Assembly (NCBI GenBank): GCA_903875575.1
Contig: CAIQWJ010000083.1
Coordinates: 1 to 64,000 of the forward strand
Source of the DNA: an uncultured Acidobacteriia bacterium
GTDB lineage: Bacteria > Acidobacteriota > Terriglobia > Bryobacterales > Bryobacteraceae
Reading direction: 5' to 3'
Length of the DNA: 64,000 nucleotides
The position numbers were made by a program, and so were the translations under genes. Each line of letters starts with the position of its first letter. Positions within the stretch are counted from its first letter, which is position 1. Below, in pieces: positions 9,981-20,405 of this stretch. Below the pieces are notes generated by a model. The model was given only the letters and a program-made list of their open reading frames with translations, did no database searches and was not told where the DNA came from.

Positions 9981-12222
9981 CTAAACCACGTCGTCCGGCT
10001 CCACCTCTACCCCGTGAATCGACTGCATCTCGTATTCCAGATCCAGGAACACTTCTTCGCGCCGCTCGCTATCCACTTCATGCTTCAACCGACGCAACGC
10101 CACGCTCACCACATCCCGATGATGCAGATGCGAACCGAGCCGTGTCGACAACTCCAGCCAAAGATCGTGAACCCGTTCTACATCTTCCGGCCACAGCCGC
10201 GGCGGGTGCGGACCCAGATTGACATACGTGCTCGCCCTCCCCGGCGCCAGCGTCTCCAGCGACAACGGCTGCCGCGGTTCCGGCAAAACGTTCCCACGCC
10301 TGTCCGATCTTCAGCGCCAGATCCCCTGACTCCACATTCGGTGATACACCCGTCACCAGCCGCGATGCCTTCAGCCGCGCCGCCGTCTGCACCAGTGCAT
10401 CGTAAGGCTCGATACCCGGCACCACCAGCAGATCCACCGTCTTGCCTTCTTTCTCCGCCATCGCCACCACACGCGTAAACAGTTCGCGCTCGTAGGTGTC
10501 GAAGAGTTGCTCATTGCGAAGGTCTGACCCGCCGCTGCCAATAATCACCCGCACCGTCACCACCACAATGTCGTGCCGCCGCAAATTCGTCTTACGCAGC
10601 ACGCTCTCCAGATGCGACAACTGGGTATAGTCGCGGACAGCCACCATCACGCAGCCAGGCCTCGCGTGAACGCTCTGATCCGAAATCTCGCTCTGCGCGT
10701 CCAGATTGAAAGCTTCCAGCCCCTTCTTGGGCTGATTCGCCTCGTTCCGTTTATTGATGTGTTCCGAAACCGTGAAAATCACGAACAGCAGCAGCGTGAA
10801 CGCAATGCCGTAAATAGTCGCGATCTTCTTCGTGCCCAGGTTCGCCAGCGCCACCAGGAACAGCACCAGCGTGGTCGTAATCAGACCGATCGGGATCTCC
10901 CGGCCGCCAATATGGAAATTGCCCGGATGTTTGTATTCCTGATCGTGACGCTTGAAACGCAGCACCAGCACACCCAGCGAATTCAGGAAGAAACTCCAGA
11001 CCACGCCGAAGGCATAAGCCTCGCCCAGAATGTACAGATCGCCGCGGCTGAACAGAATCGTCGCCACCTGCAGAATGGTGATCGAGTCGATCAGCCTGTA
11101 AGTAGTCCCGAATTTCTTATGGGGTTTGCGGAACCACTCCACCAGCACCCGATCTTCCGCCACGCGATTCAAAATACCGTTAGCACCGATCAGCGAAGTA
11201 TTCACCGCGCCCGACAGAATCAGCACTCCCACCGTCACCACAAACATATGGAACGTGAGGCGCAGCAGATGCGGGCCGGCCAGATACATGGCGAGGCCGC
11301 CCAGCAGGTTCTGCGAGTATTGCCCCCGCACCGAATCCGGAATAATGTAGCCCGCGAACACCGTCACCACGCCGGTGCAGACCACGGCATAAATGCAGAC
11401 CGTATTCGCCGTGAGCTTCAGATTCTTCAGCTTCGGATAACCGATTTCGCGGTAGACCTGCGCCAAAGTCTCAAAGCCGCTCATCGAAAGCAGCGAGTGA
11501 CCGAAAGCCATCATCGCCAGTGCAGGCGCCATCGTGACCCAGAACGTGCCCTTAAACCAGCCAATGCTGTCGTCGGTGAAATGCAGGTTTTCAAATGTCG
11601 GCGGCGGTGGAATCTGCGCCGGACCGTGCATCAGCATGGTCAGTGGACACCAGATGAGGAAGATCACCACCATCACGGTCGTGATCTGCATGATGCGCAG
11701 CGCCTTGTCGCTCGATTCATGCATGCCCTTGATATTGCAGCGCCAGAAATACGCGGTCACGATCAAACCAAAACCGGCCGCAAACGCGTTCGGCGGCACG
11801 CGAATACTGGAATGCGTGAGTTCGGCGATTTCGTTGAGCAACCGCCCCAGATACTGGCCCGCGCTCACGCCGCTGATCGGCCCTGTCAGAATGAAATCGA
11901 AAATCAGAGCCGAAACCGAAAGCCGCGCCATGAAAGGGCCCATGGCGTCCCGCACCACGACGTAAACGCCCCCGCGCACGAACATACTGCAGCCTTCCAT
12001 ATAAACGGAACGGACCGCGAAGCTGAAAAGCATCACGGCCAGAATGAATCACGGAGCACTCTTGCCAATGGCCTGTTCCGCAATGCCACCAGCATAAAAG
12101 GCGGATGAGGCGAGGTCGCTGAGGACGATCGCCGCACCCTGCCAGAAAGTAATAAAAGAAAGTGCTACCGTTGTGGCGACTACGACTCGCGCCGTGCCGC
12201 TCGATTGTTCATTTGTCTGCAT
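9981..12222 (-). pseudogene. APC-family amino acid permease, disrupted by an in-frame TGA and a C-terminal frameshift
   Basis: MQTNEQSSGTARVVVATTVALSFITFWQGAAIVLSDLASSAFYAGGIAEQAIGKSAP*FILAVMLFSFAVRSVYMEGCSMFVRGGVY...; C-terminus continues in another frame as PEPRQPLSLETLAPG...HHRDVVSVALRRL. Confidence 0.85.
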
Positions 12223-12288
12223 CTGGCCTGTCGTTTAACGTCATCCACGTGGTGACGGTGAATTCTCGCAATCGTGACGGTGCGGCGC

Positions 12289-12627
12289 TTAGAGCGCCGT
12301 CGCGCCGCGGTCGCCGTTGCGGATGCGGATGACTTCGTCGATGGTGGAAACAAAAATCTTGCCGTCACCGATCTTGCCGGAGCGCGCCGCTTCTGTGATC
12401 ACCGCAATCACACGATCCAGATCCACGTCGTCCAGCACCAGTTCAATCTTGACCTTCGGCAGCACGTCCACTTTGTACTCCGCCCCGCGGTAAACCTCGG
12501 TGTGACCTTTCTGACGGCCGTAGCCGTGTACTTCGAAAATCGTCAGGCCGTCGATGCCCGCCGCTTTCAGCGCGTCTTTGACGGCGTCCAGTTTATGCGG
12601 CTGAATAATCGCTTCGATCTTTTTCAT
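12289..12627 (-). CDS. glnK: P-II nitrogen regulatory protein
   Basis: MKKIEAIIQPHKLDAVKDALKAAGIDGLTIFEVHGYGRQKGHTEVYRGAEY; directly downstream of amtB. Confidence 0.95.
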   Translation of the reverse strand: MKKIEAIIQPHKLDAVKDALKAAGIDGLTIFEVHGYGRQKGHTEVYRGAEYKVDVLPKVKIELVLDDVDLDRVIAVITEAARSGKIGDGKIFVSTIDEVIRIRNGDRGATAL

Positions 12628-12704
12628 ACCTTTTCTCCTGTTTTCACTTTCCGGGTGGGGCCGCCACTTCCTGACGGCCCCACCAAAGGTTCATGCCACG
12701 AAGT

Positions 12705-14261
12705 TCAGCGCGGGTCGCGGGTAAGCTGCATCGACGCCGGCGTTACGAACGAAGAGATGACATATTCAGGATAAGCCGAGATACCGTGTTCATGGAGATC
12801 CAGACCTTCCAGTTCGCCTTCCCTCGATACGCGAAGTAACTTAAGCGAATTCAGAGCATACATAACTACAAGCGAAATAGCGAAGGTTGCCACTACCGTG
12901 ATCGCGCTGCCGATAAACTGCGCAACCAGAATCTGAGTACCGCCGCCATAGAAAAGACCCTTGAGCGGAGCGGAGTTATCCGGACCGAAGTTACCCGTGG
13001 CACCGAATTCGCCCGAGGCGAACAGCCCGAGAGACAACGTCCCCCAGATCCCGCAGAGACCGTGTACCGGCACCGCGCCGATCGGATCGTCGATCCGAAG
13101 ATATTCAAGCAGTTCCACACCGGCATATACGATCACGCCGGCGATCGCGCCCAGCAGTACAGCACCCGTCGGGCTCACCCAGTAACAGGGGCAGGTGATC
13201 GCGACAAGCCCGGCCAGAAAGCCGTTGGTCGTGAAGCTGACGTCCCATTTCCTGTTCGGTATCCACGCCGCGAACATCGCCGTCAGACCGCCTGCGCAGG
13301 CCGCCAGCGTCGTGTTAGCCGCTACCCGGCCAATGCCCACCATATCCATGGCGGAGAGCGTGCTGCCCGGATTGAAACCGTACCAGCCGAACCACAGCAG
13401 CAGGCCGCCCGATACCGCGATCGTCAGATCGTGTGGCAACATGGGGCCGCCGCCATCGCGCTTGAACTTACGCCCGAGCCGCGGACCCAGTACGATGGAA
13501 CCCGCCAGCGCCACAAAGCCGCCGATGGAGTGCACCACCGTCGAACCCGCAAAATCGTGGAAGCTGGTTCCCACCCACGGCAGGAACGTATCTTTCGCGC
13601 CCATGGTGGCGAGGAAACCGTCCGGACCCCACGTCCAGTGACCAATAATCGGATAAATGAAGCCGGAAACGCAAAGGCTGTAAAGCAGATCGCCAATCCA
13701 CGCCGTGCGGCCAATCATCGCGCCCGAGGTAATCGTGGAGCAGGTATCCGCAAACGCGAACTGGAAGAGCCAGACCGCCAGGAACGCCACGCCCGTGCCT
13801 TCATAGGTCGCCGGGGCACCCTGCAGGAAGAACCAGTTCATGCCGATGAAACCATTGCCATGGCTGAACATGAACGCAAAACCCCACGCGTAGAAAAGCA
13901 GCCCGCAGAGGCAGGTATCCACCACGCACTCCATCAGCACGTTGACCGTTTCCCGCGACCGGCAGAAGCCCGCTTCCAGCATGGTGAAACCAACCTGCAT
14001 ACCGAAAACCAGGAACGCCGCCAGCAGCGTCCACACTGTGTTCAGCGGGTTGACAATGTCATTGCCCTTCAGCACCGGGTCCGCCGCATAAGCTCCCAGC
14101 CCCAGCAGGCTTGGATTGATAAACGCCATGGCCACCAGCAGCAGCGCAAGAGCCGTCCCTTTTCCCACTAAAAGCAACGTGCCAAACCGGCGCCACTCTT
14201 TATCGCGCAAACGCGTCCGGAGACGGGATACCTTCTGCGCAAAAGTCAACTTCGTATTCAT
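12705..14261 (-). CDS. amtB: Ammonium transporter
   Basis: 518 aa; DFAGSTVVHSIGGFVALAGSIVLGPR, HGLCGIWGTLSLGLFA. Confidence 0.95.
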   Translation of the reverse strand: MNTKLTFAQKVSRLRTRLRDKEWRRFGTLLLVGKGTALALLLVAMAFINPSLLGLGAYAADPVLKGNDIVNPLNTVWTLLAAFLVFGMQVGFTMLEAGFCRSRETVNVLMECVVDTCLCGLLFYAWGFAFMFSHGNGFIGMNWFFLQGAPATYEGTGVAFLAVWLFQFAFADTCSTITSGAMIGRTAWIGDLLYSLCVSGFIYPIIGHWTWGPDGFLATMGAKDTFLPWVGTSFHDFAGSTVVHSIGGFVALAGSIVLGPRLGRKFKRDGGGPMLPHDLTIAVSGGLLLWFGWYGFNPGSTLSAMDMVGIGRVAANTTLAACAGGLTAMFAAWIPNRKWDVSFTTNGFLAGLVAITCPCYWVSPTGAVLLGAIAGVIVYAGVELLEYLRIDDPIGAVPVHGLCGIWGTLSLGLFASGEFGATGNFGPDNSAPLKGLFYGGGTQILVAQFIGSAITVVATFAISLVVMYALNSLKLLRVSREGELEGLDLHEHGISAYPEYVISSFVTPASMQLTRDPR

Positions 14262-14470
14262 AGGCTTTCTCCCTGGTAGTTAGTAGTTCGGGGACACTCG
14301 TCGACGCGTTCGAAAACATCACCGAAAACCGAGTCTAGCGACGATAACTCAACTGAGTCCAATCAATACTTTCTATGCCGGGGAGAGAGATTCCTTTGCA
14401 ATATCGAAAGAAAGTTACTCTGGCGTCCAGGGAAAGACGAACCGAAGAAAGAGCCATCAAAAGTACTGTT

Positions 14471-14512
14471 AGTTACCGAAAACAGGCTGTAACTCTCGTA
14501 GAAGAAAGTTAC
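14471..14512. promoter_or_regulatory. Three AGTTAC half-sites in alternating orientation at exact 18-nt spacing
   Basis: AGTTAC 14471-14476, GTAACT 14489-14494, AGTTAC 14507-14512; a further AGTTAC at 14413-14418. Confidence 0.4.
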
Positions 14513-14560
14513 AGGCTATCTTTCGATAGTCAGCGCGAAGTCCCGTTCCGGGCGGATTGT

Positions 14561-16018
14561 ATGCCAGAATCGAGGAAAGTGCTTTCCCCGCTCCTCAATG
14601 CCCGCCGTACGCAGCTGCTGCCATTGGTTGCCGGCCTCGTCGCGCTGATCGCCGTGGCGGATTGGGCCGTCGGCAACCGCATGTCTCTCGGCGTGCTCTA
14701 CGTGTTGCCCATGATGCTGGGCGCGGTGGTCCTTTCCCCGGTCCAGATCCTCCTTCTGGCTCTGCTCTGCTCCTCGCTCCGCTCCTGTTTTGACCTGCCC
14801 AGCCCTTACGTGGAAATGCTGCTGCGCTTTATTTTCGCCGTGATCTCGTACCTCGCCTGCGGCCTGATGGTGGCGGGTCTCATCCGAAATCGCCAGGTCG
14901 CACTCGAACATCTCGCCCGAATTCGACAGGAACAGATTCTCCGCAAAGACGCGGAAGAGCAACTCCGCACCCTGGCCGAAAGCAGTCCCGCTGCCATCCT
15001 CACTCTGGACGCGAAAGGCGTGGTCATCGCCGCGAACAAGGCCGCGCACCAGATCTTCGGCCTCCCTGAATCGGAATCCTTCAAAGGGAAAGCGATCGCT
15101 CACTACCTGCCTGTGTTGGCAGACGCCCTCCAGGTCGGCCTCTCACCCGGCAGTACAGACTCCGGAACTCCGGTCGGACTACGCGCCGCCGCCCAATGTC
15201 AGGGCCGCCGAGATAACGGCGAGATCTTCCTCGCCAACACCTGGTTCTCTTCCTACGCGGTCGATTCCAGCTACCGCCTCGCCGCCATTGTCGTCGATTC
15301 CTCCGAAGAAATGCGCGAGCACGAAGAGGAGAACTCCCGCCAGCTCCTGCGCGGCAATCTCATCGCCGCCGCCGCCGTCTCCCATGAAGTCAGAAACCTC
15401 TGTTCCGCCATCTCCGTCGTCAGTCTGAATCTGCGTGAGAAACACGGCCTCGCTCCGGACGAAGAGTTTCGCGCCCTTGAGTCCCTGGTCCACGGCCTGG
15501 AAAAGGTCGCATCCATCGGACTGCGCTCCGGAGATCTCCACGCCGGCGTCTCAGCCGCTGACGACGTGCAGAATCTGCCCCTCCAGGCCGTACTGGACGA
15601 TCTCCGTATCGTCATTGAATCCGACTGGCACGATATGGGCGGCTCCATCCAGTGGTCCGGTCCCCCCGTTTCTCCCGTCATCCTTGCCGATCGCCACGGC
15701 CTGCTTCAGGTGTTCCTCAACCTCGCCCGCAACAGCCATCGCGCCGTGCTCAACAGGCCCGTCCGCAACCTCGCGGTATCGGTCGATGCCCGCGAGCGGA
15801 CTGCCATCGTGCGTTTTCAGGATTCGGGCCCGGGACTCGCCTCCCCCGCCCACCTGTTCGAACCCTTCCAGCCGGGCGCGGATGGCACAGGCCTCGGCCT
15901 GTATGTTTCAAGGACCGTCGTCCGCGGCTACGGAGGCGAATTGCGCTATGAGCCGACCCCCGCTGGCTCCTGTTTTGCCGTTGAATTGCAGATAGTTCCG
16001 GCCGAGAGCCGGGCATAA
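14561..16018 (+). CDS. Membrane PAS sensor histidine kinase
   Basis: TM segments, PAS (AILTLDAKGVVIAANKAAHQIFGL), AVSHEVRNLCSAI, ATPase DSGPGL...GTGLGLYVSRTVV; ORF is open from 14375. Confidence 0.85.
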   Translation: MPESRKVLSPLLNARRTQLLPLVAGLVALIAVADWAVGNRMSLGVLYVLPMMLGAVVLSPVQILLLALLCSSLRSCFDLPSPYVEMLLRFIFAVISYLACGLMVAGLIRNRQVALEHLARIRQEQILRKDAEEQLRTLAESSPAAILTLDAKGVVIAANKAAHQIFGLPESESFKGKAIAHYLPVLADALQVGLSPGSTDSGTPVGLRAAAQCQGRRDNGEIFLANTWFSSYAVDSSYRLAAIVVDSSEEMREHEEENSRQLLRGNLIAAAAVSHEVRNLCSAISVVSLNLREKHGLAPDEEFRALESLVHGLEKVASIGLRSGDLHAGVSAADDVQNLPLQAVLDDLRIVIESDWHDMGGSIQWSGPPVSPVILADRHGLLQVFLNLARNSHRAVLNRPVRNLAVSVDARERTAIVRFQDSGPGLASPAHLFEPFQPGADGTGLGLYVSRTVVRGYGGELRYEPTPAGSCFAVELQIVPAESRA

Positions 16019-16042
16019 TACAGAAATGTGGAGAGTGATTTC

Positions 16043-16729
16043 ATGACAAATGCAATGACGAATGCGACAGGCGATGAAGCCGTGACCCATGACACCACCA
16101 TCCGTCTTCTGGTGGTGGATGACCACGCCATGTTTCGCGAGGGGCTGGCCCGCATGCTCGAAAAGGAACCGGAGTTTGTCGTCGCCGGTCAGGCCGGTTC
16201 TGCCGCCGAAGCCCTTGCCATGGTGAAACAGGCCAATCCGGCCGTCGTTCTCCTCGATGTCGACCTCGGCTCTGAACGCGCCATCGACTTCGCACTCGGT
16301 GCCCGCGCCGCAGGTTTTGACGGGAAGATTCTCGCCGTCACCGCCGGTATGAGCGATCCCGAAGCGATTCAGTTGGTGCAGGCCGGCGTCACAGGCATCG
16401 TCCACAAGCACCACTCTATTTCCCTGCTGCGTGAAGCCATCCTGCGCGTGGCCGCGGGAGAAGTGTCCATCGAAAAGTCCTACCTCGCCGCAGTACTTCG
16501 TTCCATGGACCGCACACGCAAGCCGGAACACCCCGCGCTGACGCCACGCGATCGCGCGGTGGTCAGTTGCGTCCTCCAGGGCCTCATCAATCGCGATATC
16601 GCGATCAAGCTGAATATTTCCGAAGGTGCGGCGAAAGCGTCACTCCGCCTGGTCTGCGCCAAGCTGGGCGTGCGCACACGAAGTCAGTTAGTGAAAGTCG
16701 CCCTGGAGCATTATAAAGATCAGTTGTGA
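16043..16729 (+). CDS. LuxR/NarL-type response regulator
   Basis: LLVVDDHAMFREGLARML...VVLLDVDLG; C-terminal HTH LTPRDRAVVSCVLQGLINRDIAIKLNISEGAAKASLRLVCAKLGVRTRSQL. Confidence 0.85.
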   Translation: MTNAMTNATGDEAVTHDTTIRLLVVDDHAMFREGLARMLEKEPEFVVAGQAGSAAEALAMVKQANPAVVLLDVDLGSERAIDFALGARAAGFDGKILAVTAGMSDPEAIQLVQAGVTGIVHKHHSISLLREAILRVAAGEVSIEKSYLAAVLRSMDRTRKPEHPALTPRDRAVVSCVLQGLINRDIAIKLNISEGAAKASLRLVCAKLGVRTRSQLVKVALEHYKDQL

Positions 16730-17910
16730 TTGCGCGGGATCTCGCCCATCCGGCGCAGCAGCGGTGCCACCGTCAGCCCCTGCACGAATACGGAGAATGC
16801 CACCACTCCGAATGTCACCGTGACAATGTCCTCGCGCCGCGGGATATCGGTCGGCAGTGCCAGCGCCAGCGCCAGAGCCAAAGCCCCGCGGAGCCCGCCC
16901 CAGAACAATACGTGCTGGTGCTTCATCGCTACCCTCAATCCCGACCCGGCAAACATCGCGCAACAAGGGTAAATTGCCACCGCGCGGCCCGCCGTCACCA
17001 GCGCAATCGCAGCCCCCGCCGCCGGTAAAATCGCCACAAAACTTCGCTGCGCCTCATGCATGCCGATCAGCAGAAACACCAGCGAATTCGCCACGAAAGC
17101 CGCGAAATCCCAGAACGCCTGCACCGCTTCCTTGCCGCGTTCCGAGACCTCGCCCAACCCGCGATAGTTCCCCATGGTCACGCCAGCCGTAATCGTTGCC
17201 AACACGCCTGACATGCCGAAATGATCCGCCAGCAGAAATGATCCGTAGGCCGCAATCGCCGTCAACGAGATCTCCACCAGATGATCTTCCGTGCGCCCAA
17301 TCAGCAGCAGCGCCCCGGCAGCCACCGCACCTCCGCAAATCACGCCGCCGCCGATGGTCAGCGCCAGCATCCCCGCAATTCCGCCCGCGGAAACCTGTTG
17401 CCCGGCCGCGACGGCAATCACCACCGCGAACGCCACCGCCGCAGTGCCATCGTTCAGCAGACTCTCGGCTTCAATCAGCAGCAGTAGACGCCCGTGTGCC
17501 CTGGCATCGCGAAAAGTGGCAACCACAGAGACAGGGTCCGTAGCCGCAATGAGTACGCCAAACACCGCGGCCGCCACCCACGGCCACTCCGCCAGGGCAT
17601 GCATGCCCGCTGCCGTGACCACCGCGGAAAGCACCACCCCCAGCGTGGCCAGCAGTACGATCACCGCCCCATCGCGTCTCAAATCCGGCCAGCGAAGATA
17701 GAACGAAGCTTCAAACAGCAGCGGTGGCAGCAGTGCGCTGAACAGCAGGTCTTTCGTCAGGCCAACGTGTGGCGCAAACGGCAGCATCGCCAGCGCAATG
17801 CCCGCCACCACCAGCCCCACACTATAGGGCAATCGCATCCTGCGGGTAGCCATAGCCACCACGGCCGCCACCAGCAGCAGCAACGCGTAACTCTGAAAGG
17901 TGAGTTCCAT
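16720..17910 (-). CDS. CPA1-type Na+/H+ antiporter
   Basis: ATDPVSVVATFRDARAHGRLLLLIEAESLLNDGTAAVAFAVV. Confidence 0.85.
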   Translation of the reverse strand: MELTFQSYALLLLVAAVVAMATRRMRLPYSVGLVVAGIALAMLPFAPHVGLTKDLLFSALLPPLLFEASFYLRWPDLRRDGAVIVLLATLGVVLSAVVTAAGMHALAEWPWVAAAVFGVLIAATDPVSVVATFRDARAHGRLLLLIEAESLLNDGTAAVAFAVVIAVAAGQQVSAGGIAGMLALTIGGGVICGGAVAAGALLLIGRTEDHLVEISLTAIAAYGSFLLADHFGMSGVLATITAGVTMGNYRGLGEVSERGKEAVQAFWDFAAFVANSLVFLLIGMHEAQRSFVAILPAAGAAIALVTAGRAVAIYPCCAMFAGSGLRVAMKHQHVLFWGGLRGALALALALALPTDIPRREDIVTVTFGVVAFSVFVQGLTVAPLLRRMGEIPRNHN

Positions 17911-17915
17911 CGCTG

Positions 17916-18785
17916 TCAATGCGTCAGGTCGTAAACAAAGTAATTCATCCCCACCCGATACGCCAGCGACGCCCACTTCTCCGGATATCTGGGCTCGTCC
18001 GAAACCTCCCAGCCGTCTCCCAGATCCATGTTGTGGCAGATCGCGACAATCACCCGACCCCTGTCGTCATAGATCGCGCGCCAGTGCGGCGTCTTGCCCG
18101 CTTTGTAGTCGCGTTCGCCCGTCACAGGATCGCGATCCATGCCGGCCTCGTATTCCAGCCCCGAATCGAAGAACTGCGCGCCCGGCACCTGAAACTTCTC
18201 TTTCAGATCATAGATCGTATGAAAGATCGGATCGTTATCCGGGATATCCACAATCTGCCGCCCCGGCAGCGCCCGGGACATGCTGTAGACGAACTGCGCC
18301 CATTCGCGGTCACCGTGGAAATCGTCCACCATCAGAAAACCGCCGCGCAGCAGGTACTCGCCCAGTTGCTTGGCCTGTTCGTCCGGCAACAGCCAGTGAC
18401 CCACCTCAACCGCGTACATCATCGGCCAGTTGTAGACGTCATCGGTGCCATCGAGTTCCACCACCTGTTCGGTCAGGCGCCCATTAATACGAGTGAGTCG
18501 CTGCACGCCGGCCAGCAGATGCCTGTCGGAGCGCGGATAATCCATGGTCCAGTAGCCTGCGAAAGGCGTGCCGTCGTTATTGAACAACGGCTTGGTCGGA
18601 TAACCGTAAACATCCGGATACTTCAGCCGCGCACGCACCCAATCAGTTCGGGTATTGGAGTCCGCCGGAATGGGAAAATTCCCGTACTCAATGGCCGGAT
18701 ATTCTTTAAACGGTCGCTGCGCCAGAAGCGCAATCCCGGTGCCAAGTCCGAGCAGAGCGACCAGCAGTGCGTGACGAAGGCGCAT
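17916..18785 (-). CDS. DUF4159 domain protein, secreted
   Basis: GTDDVYNWPMMYAVEVGHWLLPDEQAKQLGEYLLRGGFLMVDDFHG. Confidence 0.75.
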   Translation of the reverse strand: MRLRHALLVALLGLGTGIALLAQRPFKEYPAIEYGNFPIPADSNTRTDWVRARLKYPDVYGYPTKPLFNNDGTPFAGYWTMDYPRSDRHLLAGVQRLTRINGRLTEQVVELDGTDDVYNWPMMYAVEVGHWLLPDEQAKQLGEYLLRGGFLMVDDFHGDREWAQFVYSMSRALPGRQIVDIPDNDPIFHTIYDLKEKFQVPGAQFFDSGLEYEAGMDRDPVTGERDYKAGKTPHWRAIYDDRGRVIVAICHNMDLGDGWEVSDEPRYPEKWASLAYRVGMNYFVYDLTH

Positions 18786-18859
18786 AGGGTAAAAAGCGCC
18801 TTCAGAATAGCAGAAGCGGACCGGGTTTCGGGCGCGTCTCAGTCTATCGCTGGTCTGCG

Positions 18860-19237
18860 TTATCCAATTGCCACGAGAATAGCCAGAATCTGAACCTTGA
18901 GTCCCGGGATATCGTCGCGCACGATCGGCAATATACGTTCTATTCGGATACCAAGGTAGTCATGCACGACTACATTGCGGAATCCAGCCAGTTCGCGCCA
19001 CGGGACCAGCGGATATGCAGCCTTTCGCTCCGCCGATACCCGCTTCGAGGACTCCGTCAGTAGCTGCAGTTTTCGCAGGACGGCATCCTGCGTCAGTTCG
19101 TCGAGTTCGATGTTGTGGGCCGCCGCGTAGTTCTCAATGCTCTCGATGCACTCCAACATGTGTGCCAGATAAAAGGCATCGCGCGTGCCCGAGATCTCCG
19201 GCTGAGAATCCGCGGCATTGACATCGCACTCACTCAA
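18860..19237 (-). CDS. HepT-like ribonuclease toxin (DUF86)
   Basis: AGFRNVVVHDYLGIRIE motif; 4-nt overlap with an upstream nucleotidyltransferase. Confidence 0.8.
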   Translation of the reverse strand: MSECDVNAADSQPEISGTRDAFYLAHMLECIESIENYAAAHNIELDELTQDAVLRKLQLLTESSKRVSAERKAAYPLVPWRELAGFRNVVVHDYLGIRIERILPIVRDDIPGLKVQILAILVAIG

Positions 19238-19524
19238 AGAGGCACGGCCTCGGCCTCGATGCGTTCTCGCAGAAGGCGGTGTAGCCCCTGTTCTTCCACT
19301 ACATCTACTCTGCGTCCGAGCGCGTCTTCCAGGTCGGCAATCAACCCGCCGGGGAAGAACGGCGTGGTCTTCGAACCAGCTTCGATCAGCAGGTCAAGGT
19401 CGCTGTCGGGCCTGGCTTCACCACGTACAAAGGAGCCGAAAACCTTGACGCTGGTGACGCCGTGACGCTGCGCAATCGCCAGAATCCTGTCCCTGTCGCC
19501 AGCCTGCAACTGTTGCAATGCCAT
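19234..19524 (-). CDS. MntA-like minimal nucleotidyltransferase antitoxin
   Basis: VKVFGSFVRGEARPDSDLDLLIE (GSxxRGx..SDxDLL). Confidence 0.85.
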   Translation of the reverse strand: MALQQLQAGDRDRILAIAQRHGVTSVKVFGSFVRGEARPDSDLDLLIEAGSKTTPFFPGGLIADLEDALGRRVDVVEEQGLHRLLRERIEAEAVPL

Positions 19525-19573
19525 TCTGCATCCATAGTAGCGCCTTTGGGAATGACAGGTTTGCCCGTCTGCC

Positions 19574-20374
19574 TTACCGCGCCGGCGAACTCTGCGTAAC
19601 CTTCGCCGCCGGTGCCTTCGCCGGAGTCTGGATCGCCCGCCACGAGAGCTGCCCGCCGATATAAATCAGCCACACACAAAGCGCCAGTCGCATCTTGCGC
19701 GGTTCCAGCACCTTCGTCAACTGAGTCCCGATCAACACGGCAGGTACGCCACCCATCAACAACTTCCACAACACCGGCCACGGCACACCAGTCGTGCTCG
19801 CGTGAATACCCCCGGCAAATAGCGACAACAGCAGCCCGAACGCCAGATCCGTCCCCACAATCTCCGCCGGATGCAGCTCGGTAAACCGCATCAGCGCCAC
19901 CGTCCCCAGCGCCCCCGCACCAGCTGACGAAAATCCCACCTCAAATCCAATCGGCGCAAACACCGCGGGCAGCACCCAGAGCGACCCCACCGCCTTCCGC
20001 TCAATCCCCTTCGGCGACATGCTCCGCCAAAAAGTCCCCATCGCCGAAATCAACACCGTGATCCCCACAATGATCAGGATCGGCCGCGTCAGACCTTCTT
20101 TGTCCAGATGGTTCAGCAACAGGCTGCCAATAATCACCGCGGGCAATCCACCACCCGCAATATACGCCAGCACTTTGAAATTGACGTGCCCGCGCGAGAG
20201 GTAAACCGGAGTCGCAATGAGCTTGACGATGGTGCTGAAAACCAGCGAGGTGGTCACCGCGTTCGGTGCCGACATGCCAAAGAAAAGGATCAGGATCGGT
20301 GCCGTAATGCTACCGGCGCCAACACCTGTGGCACCAATAGCCAGCGCAATCAGGAATCCAGCGAGTATTTCCAC
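19574..20374 (-). CDS. TauE/SafE-family membrane permease
   Basis: 266 aa, multiple TM segments, GATGVGAGSITAPIL...PAEIVGTDLAFG. Confidence 0.85.
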   Translation of the reverse strand: MEILAGFLIALAIGATGVGAGSITAPILILFFGMSAPNAVTTSLVFSTIVKLIATPVYLSRGHVNFKVLAYIAGGGLPAVIIGSLLLNHLDKEGLTRPILIIVGITVLISAMGTFWRSMSPKGIERKAVGSLWVLPAVFAPIGFEVGFSSAGAGALGTVALMRFTELHPAEIVGTDLAFGLLLSLFAGGIHASTTGVPWPVLWKLLMGGVPAVLIGTQLTKVLEPRKMRLALCVWLIYIGGQLSWRAIQTPAKAPAAKVTQSSPAR

Positions 20375-20405
20375 TCGTTCGAGTATACCCTATTCCCGAT
20401 AGGAA

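Noticed and set aside
10573-12108. 511-aa plus-strand ORF opposite the APC permease
   Set aside because: Antisense shadow, His/Gln/Arg-rich, no recognisable domain; the minus strand encodes the permease.
13062-14171. 369-aa plus-strand ORF opposite amtB
   Set aside because: Antisense shadow of a confidently identified ammonium transporter.
14262-14470. Sigma54 promoter upstream of amtB
   Set aside because: No TGGCA-N7-TGC-like -24/-12 pair found on the amtB strand by eye.
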